Source: Actinobacteria bacterium RBG_16_64_13
Lineage (GTDB): Bacteria > Actinomycetota > Thermoleophilia > RBG-16-64-13
Assembly: GCA_001768675.1 (NCBI GenBank)
Contig: MELN01000072.1
Location: forward strand, 41,540-48,361
Direction of reading: 5' to 3'
Length of the DNA: 6,822 nt
Both the position numbers and the translations under genes were made by a program. Positions 1 through 4,369 of this stretch are shown in pieces (within the stretch, counting starts at the first letter, position 1; every line of letters begins with the position of its first letter). The notes beneath the pieces are model-generated. The model did no database searches and was not told the DNA's origin. It saw only the letters and a program-made list of their open reading frames with translations.

Positions 1-67
1 GCCGGAGACGGAAGTCGAACCCGCTCTTGCAGCGCCTCCCAGCCTATGAAACCCTTCCCGTTCCGGC
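1..67. repeat. Imperfect inverted repeat at the left edge
   Basis: Bases 1-14 and 54-67 are reverse complements with three mismatches in 14, separated by 39 bases. The inner part can form a small extra stem. On the minus strand the 1-27 segment resembles a tRNA T-arm (loop TTCGACT followed by seven bases), but no D-arm, anticodon arm or normal tRNA length fits. It could be the 3' hairpin of a gene lying to the left of the window. No gene is visible from 1 to 221. Confidence 0.3.
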
Positions 68-100
68 GCTTGCTGCCACATATACACGGCCTGTTTCGCA

Positions 101-118
101 ATTGCTAGATAATGCAAT
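101..118. promoter_or_regulatory. Inverted repeat around a -10-like box upstream of the small + strand genes
   Basis: ATTGC (101-105) and GCAAT (114-118) form an inverted repeat with an 8-base AT-rich spacer, and GCAATTGC (98-105) is itself palindromic. The spacer region contains GATAAT (108-113), which resembles a sigma-70 -10 box, but no good -35 element is seen at the right distance. It lies about 105 bases before the first + strand start codon, so it could be a promoter with an overlapping operator. This is inference from symmetry alone. Confidence 0.25.
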
Positions 119-221
119 CGTAGTAGCATGAACGAGGATCGACAGCGTTATGCGCTCCATGCGACCGTGTTCGCTGCGCTCTCACGCGCCAGTTGGCCCA
201 CGAAGCGGAGGTACTCGAGGA

Positions 222-326
222 ATGATCATCACCAACCCTCAGGCTTGTCCCCAGAACCACTCATGTTCCGCCGCGCGCCGCTGCCACGTGTTCACCCGAG
301 TCGCCGACGAAGCGCTGGTGCAGTGA
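222..326 (+). CDS. Small cysteine-rich ORF, possibly the stub of a ferredoxin-like protein
   Basis: This 34-residue ORF begins at ATG 222 with a good Shine-Dalgarno GGAGG at 207-211, ten bases upstream. Its N-terminus reads MIITNPQACPQNHSC, and cysteines fall at residues 9, 15 and 21 (CX5CX5C). The NP..CPQ.H.C pattern recalls the start of small ferredoxin-type proteins in anaerobes, but the usual later CX2CX2C cluster is absent and the frame ends early. It may be a truncated remnant, a short metal-binding peptide or a leader ORF. Its stop TGA overlaps the ATG of the zinc-ribbon gene (TGATG at 324-328), an arrangement typical of translational coupling. The ribosome site and overlap support translation; the function is unknown. 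Confidence 0.5.
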   Translation: MIITNPQACPQNHSCSAARRCHVFTRVADEALVQ

Positions 327-526
327 TGCCGCGACGCGACATGGTCTGCAATGCCTGCGGGCACTGCTATGAGGTGGCGACTACCGGCTCTCTCAAAGAC
401 GAGCAGACGCGCTGTCCTCAATGCCGTTCGGATTCCGTCCGCCAGAAGTTCGCCAGCTATCTGCGGAACGGCCCGCTACTCGACCCGAAGCGGGGCGACC
501 GCGGGAACGGCCGGCCCGTCGGCTGA
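326..526 (+). CDS. FmdB-type small zinc-ribbon protein
   Basis: The 66-residue product begins MPRRDMVCNACGHCYEV and carries two CX2C knuckles: Cys8/Cys11 and Cys30/Cys33 (RCPQC). This matches the FmdB-like putative regulatory zinc-ribbon family in length and layout, and the conserved-looking SYLRNGPL tail follows the ribbon. The two cysteine pairs would bind one Zn2+ ion; the cellular role of the family is poorly defined. The start at 326 was chosen over in-frame ATG 128 because family members begin a few residues before the first cysteine. It also overlaps the stop of the upstream 34-residue ORF (TGATG), which explains the lack of its own strong ribosome site. The C-terminal 15 residues are Arg/Gly-rich and probably disordered. 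The gene converges on the beta-helix gene, with a hairpin between them. Confidence 0.8.
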   Translation: MPRRDMVCNACGHCYEVATTGSLKDEQTRCPQCRSDSVRQKFASYLRNGPLLDPKRGDRGNGRPVG

Positions 527-610
527 GACTGGTGCCCGGCGGCGCCGTTGCGCCGCACGTGAAGATACTTAGACCTGTGGCCGACAAGCGAAGAGGGAAC
601 TCGGGCTGAC

Positions 611-642
611 GATGGCCCCGTCACCGGACTGACGGGGCCATC
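611..642. terminator. Perfect 13-bp hairpin between convergent genes
   Basis: GATGGCCCCGTCA (611-623) is exactly complementary to TGACGGGGCCATC (630-642) with a 6-base loop CCGGAC. It sits between the stop of the + strand zinc-ribbon gene (526) and the stop of the minus strand beta-helix gene (663), so it can serve as a terminator for both strands. No U-run follows on either strand, so it is not a textbook intrinsic terminator. It may pause polymerase or protect 3' ends. Confidence 0.6.
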
Positions 643-662
643 CGCGGAAGGTCACCCGGCAT

Positions 663-1631
663 CTAGAAAGCCGCGGGAGAGACCCCATGCCCCCGGTTGG
701 GCACATCGCCAAGGTTTCGGGACACCAAGTTGCAGTCCGCGAGTGCGAGGGGGGTGAAGACGATGGCGTTCCCGCTGCCTCGAAGGTCGTTGAAGAGAAC
801 GGAGTTATCGTGAATCACGCCGCACACGATCTCGTCGGCGGGCGGGGCGTACGGGTAGGTGGCGTAGCTCAACTCCACGGCGTCAAAGTCGACCAAAGTG
901 GGGTTTTCACTGACCATACTGATCTTGTTGCGGGAGATGACGTTGCCCTTCATCTCAAGCGCACCCGCGCTGCCCCAGCGGAAATCCGCGTAGATGCTCA
1001 CGCCCGACCCGTTGTAGCCGCCCTGCTCGCCGGCACCGAGGTGGAGCGTTCCGTAGATCTTGTTGAAGGCGACCACGTTGTTGTTCACGCCCCCAGTAGT
1101 GCCGGCAAAGTCCCCGATCAGCACGGCGATGCCGCCGCCATTCCTGGCCCAGAGGTCCTCGAAGACGTTGTGGGTTATGATCCAGTCGCTCCCTCGCCAG
1201 TTCGATATACCCTGCAGCGTGTTCACAAAGACGCAGTGGTCGACGGTGACCCCATCGACTGCTGCACCGTTCATGATGGCCAGATCGGCGCCATCGAAGG
1301 TCAAGTGGCTTATGACGGCTCCTCCGCTGCCCGCGAGAAGCCTGAAGCCCATGTACACCTGCGCTCCGGCATGAAATGGACCGCTCGATATGACCGCTCC
1401 ATCCCCACCGGTGATCGTCACGCCCTTGGTGACAAAAGCGCCAGCCCAGTCTCCAGGACCGACCACGATGGTATCGCCGTTCACTACGTCTGAGGAATCG
1501 ATGGCTTCCTGGATCGTGGCAAAGTCGCCGGGTACACCCCACGTCGCCCCGCCGGGCGCCGCGAGCGCGGCTCCGGCCGCACTCAAAAGAAAGACCGCGA
1601 TAAGAGTGGCTAGTAGTAAGAGCCTCTTCAT
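663..1631 (-). CDS. Secreted right-handed parallel beta-helix protein
   Basis: The 322-residue protein starts with a clear signal peptide: MKR, a hydrophobic stretch at residues 4-24 and an ALA-A cleavage site near residues 24-25. Residues about 31-60 (VPGDFATIQEAID, then GDTIVVGPG) form the usual N-terminal cap of pectate-lyase-like beta helices. From about residue 70 to 310 the chain is a series of short valine/isoleucine strands with Asn/His turns (DHCVF, THNVF, NNNVVAFN, GNVISRN, HDNSVLFN, CNLVSRN), the pattern of right-handed beta-helix repeat proteins (NosD/PbH1-like). The fold is common in polysaccharide-active or surface-binding proteins, but no catalytic site is recognised, so the activity is open. 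There is no sortase motif or C-terminal membrane anchor, suggesting release or loose cell-surface attachment. The start is supported by AGGGAGG at 1639-1645, 7 bases upstream. A highly structured leader precedes it. Confidence 0.92.
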   Translation of the reverse strand: MKRLLLLATLIAVFLLSAAGAALAAPGGATWGVPGDFATIQEAIDSSDVVNGDTIVVGPGDWAGAFVTKGVTITGGDGAVISSGPFHAGAQVYMGFRLLAGSGGAVISHLTFDGADLAIMNGAAVDGVTVDHCVFVNTLQGISNWRGSDWIITHNVFEDLWARNGGGIAVLIGDFAGTTGGVNNNVVAFNKIYGTLHLGAGEQGGYNGSGVSIYADFRWGSAGALEMKGNVISRNKISMVSENPTLVDFDAVELSYATYPYAPPADEIVCGVIHDNSVLFNDLRGSGNAIVFTPLALADCNLVSRNLGDVPNRGHGVSPAAF

Positions 1632-1644
1632 GGATCCGCCTCCC

Positions 1645-1721
1645 TATGAGCTGTTTCGCGGGTAAGAAACAGGACGACCGACTGCCTTCCCCGGCAGCCC
1701 GGCCGCCCTGTGCAGCTCATA
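1645..1721 (-). promoter_or_regulatory. Structured leader of the beta-helix gene (possible cis-regulatory RNA)
   Basis: Read on the minus strand, a 77-base element ends right at the ribosome site of the beta-helix gene. Its ends pair over 9 bp (TATGAGCTG at 1645-1653 with CAGCTCATA at 1713-1721). Inside are a long GC-rich hairpin (1670-1710) and a second repeat, CTGTTTC/GAAACAG (1651-1657 with 1666-1672). That second repeat shares bases with both the outer stem and the long hairpin, so the pairings are partly exclusive. Exclusive pairings just before a ribosome site are what an attenuator or riboswitch expression platform looks like. No known riboswitch class is recognised. The CTGTTTC palindrome could instead be a DNA operator. 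Confidence 0.4.
1664..1710 (-). terminator. Hairpin followed by a U-rich tract upstream of the beta-helix gene
   Basis: On the minus strand, CAGG...CCTG (1707-1710 with 1670-1673) begins a stem of about 16 pairs, counting three G-U pairs and a small bulge. It is capped by CTGCC/GGCAG (1682-1686 with 1693-1697) around a 6-base loop. The stem is followed directly by TTTCTT (1669-1664), which gives an intrinsic-terminator shape. It could end transcription coming from the relic genes to the right, or act as the conditional terminator of the beta-helix leader. Confidence 0.45.
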
Positions 1722-2001
1722 ATGGGCCGATGGCTTTGCGCCCCCACCTTGCGGCAGGTTTGCCCTTCTCGAGGATCACATTGCCCAGGCTCGCTCGCAC
1801 GTCCGCTCCGTGCACCCACACACCGCCGTATTCGATGCGGTTCGATACTATGCTTCTTGCTAGCTTCCTGTCAACCGCGGAGATCATCAGCGTGGGTGGA
1901 ACAGGACTCACTTGCTCCACCGTCGTGAAACAGGGCGAGATCAGGGGATTCTTGGCGGCTCCTCGGTGGGCACGTTCGGCATCGCGAGGCGCTCCTTTCA
2001 C
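1717..2001 (-). pseudogene. Alpha/beta-hydrolase relic with frame-breaking internal deletion
   Basis: Two separate pieces of the intact hydrolase (3422-4336) are recognisable here. The start is kept: AAAGGAG at 1992-1998 and an ATG at 1982 followed by MPNVP, as in the intact gene. After about seven codons the sequence jumps to the segment AAKNPLISPCF, which lies at residue 212 of the intact protein but is now in another frame. About 200 codons are missing, including the oxyanion HGGG and the catalytic-serine motif GHSAGG. From that point 20 of 28 residues match the intact protein as far as LMISA. Homology then ends near base 1876, before the catalytic His. The remaining frame (1720-1875) encodes about 50 residues with no recognised relationship. 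A GTG at 2001 opens the later frame, but no functional hydrolase can result. It sits 14 bases beyond the stop of the reductase relic, like the intact pair. Confidence 0.82.
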
Positions 2002-2015
2002 GGGGGTACCGCCAC

Positions 2016-2570
2016 CTAGATATACGCGGCGGCCTTGAAGGCGGATCTGACAGCCGTAGCGATGCTTCCTACCTCTGATGCGTCGCCGACGACAAACACT
2101 TCTGTTTCGGGGGCGCTACGGCACAGTGAGTCGGCAACGTCGCGTCACGCGGCCATCCCGACGGCGAGAAGCACCGTGTCCGCGGGGAATTCCATTCTTT
2201 CGGAGTTCCTCGTGTCGCGGCAAACCACGGTGGAGTCGGTCACTTCTTCAAGCCTGCGGTTGAGGCGGATGGTTATGGCGAGCTCGTCGACCAACCCCAT
2301 GAGTTCCATGGCAACGCCGCCGGCAGAAGCCCTGAGGCTCTCCATATCCGGGGCCATTTCAATAACGGTCACGCTCTTGCCCGCGCGCTTGAGACCTATG
2401 GCGCACTCAATGCCGACGGCGCCTGCACCTACGATGACCGTCTCGTCACCCGGCTCCACTTTTCCGGTGTCGGCGTCCGGCGCCCGGAAGTCTTGGCGCT
2501 CTTGCGTCGGCTGTTCCTCGTTCACGTTCGGGTCCGGCATGTTCTCAGTAACCCCCTTGACCGCTCAAGA
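2016..2570 (-). pseudogene. C-terminal relic of an OYE-family reductase, with nonsense mutation
   Basis: The segment corresponds to residues about 510-664 of the intact reductase at 4370-6364: the NAD(P)H-binding subdomain and the end of the FAD domain. The FMN barrel, Fe-S cluster and first FAD motif are missing. Before the stop, 89 of 112 aligned residues are identical by my count. The nucleotide-binding motif is the canonical VIVGAGAVG. At 2147-2145 a TGA replaces the CGA codon for Arg622 of the paralogue, a single C-to-T change. Beyond it the same frame stays open through the VVGDASEVG motif to the same C-terminus AAAYI and TAG (2018-2016). Upstream homology fades above base 2480, and an in-frame TGA lies at 2556-2558 region or slightly above, close to the likely breakpoint. 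A 131-residue ORF from ATG 2540 could be translated (AAGGGGG upstream), but would lack a complete fold. Confidence 0.87.
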
Positions 2571-2611
2571 CCCCTCCTTCGGGACGCACAAACATACCGT
2601 CGCCCGCGGGA

Positions 2612-2617
2612 TATAGT
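2612..2617 (+). promoter_or_regulatory. Possible -10 element of the DUF169 gene
   Basis: TATAGT at 2612-2617 matches the sigma-70 -10 consensus at five of six positions and lies about 47 bases before the DUF169 start codon, in the gap between the reductase relic and that gene. No convincing -35 hexamer is seen 16-18 bases upstream. A short inverted repeat CTTGA/TCAAG (2556-2560 with 2565-2569) lies further left and could be an operator. Weak, position-based evidence only. Confidence 0.25.
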
Positions 2618-2663
2618 GTGAATCTGTGAACGCCGCGGCCAAAACCCGAGGGAGCCGGTAGAC

Positions 2664-3452
2664 ATGAATCCAGAGACTACATTCAATACCTACGGGGCGG
2701 ATCTCGAGAAGATGCTGGTCTTGAGGACGTATCCCCTCGCGATAAAGATGCTGGGGAGCGAATCCGAGATCCCAGAGGGAGCCATCCGGCCCAAGAAGGA
2801 CAGGGGCGAGCACTACGCCATCTGCCAGGTCTTCTCGCTTGCGCGCCGCCAGGGTATGACGGTGGCCATGTTCCTGGAAGATCATTGGTGCTTTGAACCG
2901 ATCATCTCGTACGGTCTGGTGGAGACGCCCGCGGACTATCTGGACGGGTTCACCAATTCCTTCTTCATAGCCAACAAGGAGGAGGCGGCAAAACACGCCC
3001 GTGACACGACGCGCCTGCCGGTGGGGCAGTACTCCGGAATGGTGGTGGGGCCTCTAAAGAGGGCTGACTTCGCCCCGGACCTCACCATGATCTACTGCAA
3101 CCCCGGGCAACTGCGGCATCTGCTTCTTGCTCTGAGATACCTGAACGGGACCCAAGTGACCTCGACCCTTGACCCCATCGGCTCTTGCGTGCACTCGGTC
3201 GTCCCTTCGTTGCTGCAGGGAAAATGCCAAGTTACCGTGCCCGACCCCGGCGATTTCGAGCGTGCCGGCGCTCAGGAGGACGAGATGATACTGACCGTTC
3301 CGACCAACAGAATGAAGGAACTGATGGACGGGATCTACCATTTTGAAGAGTCCAACCGGGGATTCCGGCGCTTCGCTCTTTCGGTTCGCCCCGACTACGA
3401 GCAGCCCCCCTTCTACCAGGACTATTTCAAGAGGTGGGGTCTGGACAGATGA
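2664..3452 (+). CDS. DUF169 family protein
   Basis: The 262-residue protein has the hallmarks of the DUF169 family (PF02596/COG2043). An N-terminal segment contains YPLAIKML (residues 23-30), then YAICQVFSLAR near 51-61 with a conserved-type Cys54, a central PLKRADFAPDLTMIYCNPGQ region (residues 130-149), and GSCVHSVVPSLLQG (173-186). Family members occur widely in anaerobic bacteria and archaea; their biochemical function is not established. Cysteines at 54, 76, 145, 175 and 188 could bind metal or an Fe-S cluster, but this is not shown. There is no signal peptide or membrane segment, so it should be cytoplasmic. The start is supported by GAGGGAG, about 9 bases upstream. It is the only + strand gene between the relic and intact reductase-hydrolase pairs, and its last 31 bases overlap the hydrolase 3' end antisense. 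It may be functionally tied to the reductase, but only proximity suggests this. Confidence 0.9.
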   Translation: MNPETTFNTYGADLEKMLVLRTYPLAIKMLGSESEIPEGAIRPKKDRGEHYAICQVFSLARRQGMTVAMFLEDHWCFEPIISYGLVETPADYLDGFTNSFFIANKEEAAKHARDTTRLPVGQYSGMVVGPLKRADFAPDLTMIYCNPGQLRHLLLALRYLNGTQVTSTLDPIGSCVHSVVPSLLQGKCQVTVPDPGDFERAGAQEDEMILTVPTNRMKELMDGIYHFEESNRGFRRFALSVRPDYEQPPFYQDYFKRWGLDR

Positions 3453-4336
3453 CTCTTCAGATGATCGATCATCAGCCCCCAGGCTTCGGCGGCGTCCCTA
3501 CCACCCATGTGGGTGAAGCCGTGCCGCGAGCCCTCAAAGAGCCTGTAGGTCACCGGCACTCCCGCGGCCATCAACTTATCCCTGAAAGCCGCCTCCTCAC
3601 CGGCCAGTGAGTCCTCGCTTGCCGAGATCAGCAGTGTGCGCGGGAAGCAGCCTATTTGCTCCGCCGTCGCGAAGCAGGGCGAGATCAGAGGATTCTTGGC
3701 CGCTTCCCTATCGCCGCAATAGGCTCGATCGAACAGACGGCACAGCTTCGGAGGGAGCGCTTTCTTGGGCCGCGGCTTGAGGTAGGGATCGGTGTGGAGG
3801 TCGAGCGGAGCATAGTCGAGTAGCAGGGTCTTGAGACCCAGCTCTTTCCTCTCGGCATCGAGCAGGCAGATGCCCGCGCTGAGGTTGCCCCCGGCGCTAT
3901 GACCCCCTACCGCCATCCTCGTGGGGTCGATCCGGAATTCCTCCGGATGCTCCTTGGCATACTTGACCACCGCATAACTCTCCTCGAGCGCCGTCGGAAA
4001 AGGCTTCTCTGGAGCGAGACTGTAGTCGATGCTCAGGATCCTGACGCCGGCCTTCTCGGCCACTTCCGGCATGAACGGGTCGTCCATCTCGGCGTGACCC
4101 ATGGTGAAGCCGCCGCCGTGGATATTCACGAACAGCGGGAGCCTCTCGGGGTTCTCCAGGTTGTAAGCCAGGGCGCGCACCTTCCCGGCCTGGGTATCGA
4201 GGAAGAGCTCCTTGCCACGAAGTCCCTTGGGCGCTCGAACTTCTCGCGCCACAAACGGCATCAGAAACCGGTAGAAACCGATCCTCCGCTGGAGCTGGTC
4301 TCTCGTGAGCGCCTTCTCAGCGGGCACGTTCGGCAT
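3422..4336 (-). CDS. Alpha/beta-hydrolase, hormone-sensitive-lipase-type esterase
   Basis: The 304-residue protein has the signature of family IV (HSL-like) carboxylesterases. The oxyanion motif HGGGF is at residues 73-77, the nucleophile elbow GGHSAGG at 144-150 with Ser147, the likely acid Asp242 in SASEDSLA, and the likely His272 in SRHGF. Length and motif spacing match intact family members. It would hydrolyse short-chain or small-molecule esters in the cytoplasm, since no signal peptide is present. The start ATG 4336 has AAAGGAG about 9 bases upstream and lies 33 bases after the reductase stop, so the two genes are almost certainly co-transcribed. A fragment of a paralogue lies at 1717-2001 in the same arrangement. 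Its 3' end overlaps the convergent DUF169 gene by 31 bases, with no terminator between them. The substrate is unknown; linkage suggests an ester or lactone related to the reductase substrate. Confidence 0.93.
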   Translation of the reverse strand: MPNVPAEKALTRDQLQRRIGFYRFLMPFVAREVRAPKGLRGKELFLDTQAGKVRALAYNLENPERLPLFVNIHGGGFTMGHAEMDDPFMPEVAEKAGVRILSIDYSLAPEKPFPTALEESYAVVKYAKEHPEEFRIDPTRMAVGGHSAGGNLSAGICLLDAERKELGLKTLLLDYAPLDLHTDPYLKPRPKKALPPKLCRLFDRAYCGDREAAKNPLISPCFATAEQIGCFPRTLLISASEDSLAGEEAAFRDKLMAAGVPVTYRLFEGSRHGFTHMGGRDAAEAWGLMIDHLKSHLSRPHLLK

Positions 4337-4369
4337 CGCCGCGCACTCCTTTCGCCTGGAGACCGCTAC

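Noticed and set aside
1..67. Possible tRNA or tRNA-derived attachment site on the minus strand
   Set aside because: A T-loop-like TTCGACT and a 7-base 3' arm are present, but the only matching 5' arm gives a 67-base unit without a usable D-arm or anticodon loop.
128..325. N-terminal 66-residue extension of the zinc-ribbon protein from ATG 128
   Set aside because: Arg/Pro-rich, unlike the family, without a good ribosome site, and overlapped by the 34-residue ORF with a better one.
687..1493. 268-residue + strand open frame opposite the beta-helix gene
   Set aside because: It is antisense to a gene with a signal peptide, a strong ribosome site and a clear fold, and its own product has no recognisable features.
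1645..1721. Cyclic di-GMP-I riboswitch suggested by GCACAGGGC on the minus strand
   Set aside because: The other conserved parts of that class, such as the GACGCAAAGCC-like segment and tetraloop receptor, are missing.
1645..1721. Small transposable element (MITE) defined by 9-bp terminal repeats
   Set aside because: No flanking target duplication and no second copy in the window; the symmetry is better explained as RNA folding.
2145..2147. TGA as selenocysteine or recoded codon
   Set aside because: The paralogue has Arg (CGA) here, not Cys, and no selenocysteine-type hairpin is evident downstream.
2145..2540. 131-residue protein as a functional stand-alone nucleotide-binding domain
   Set aside because: It lacks the FMN, Fe-S and FAD parts, stops before the closing FAD motif and sits beside another broken gene, so decay is the simpler explanation.
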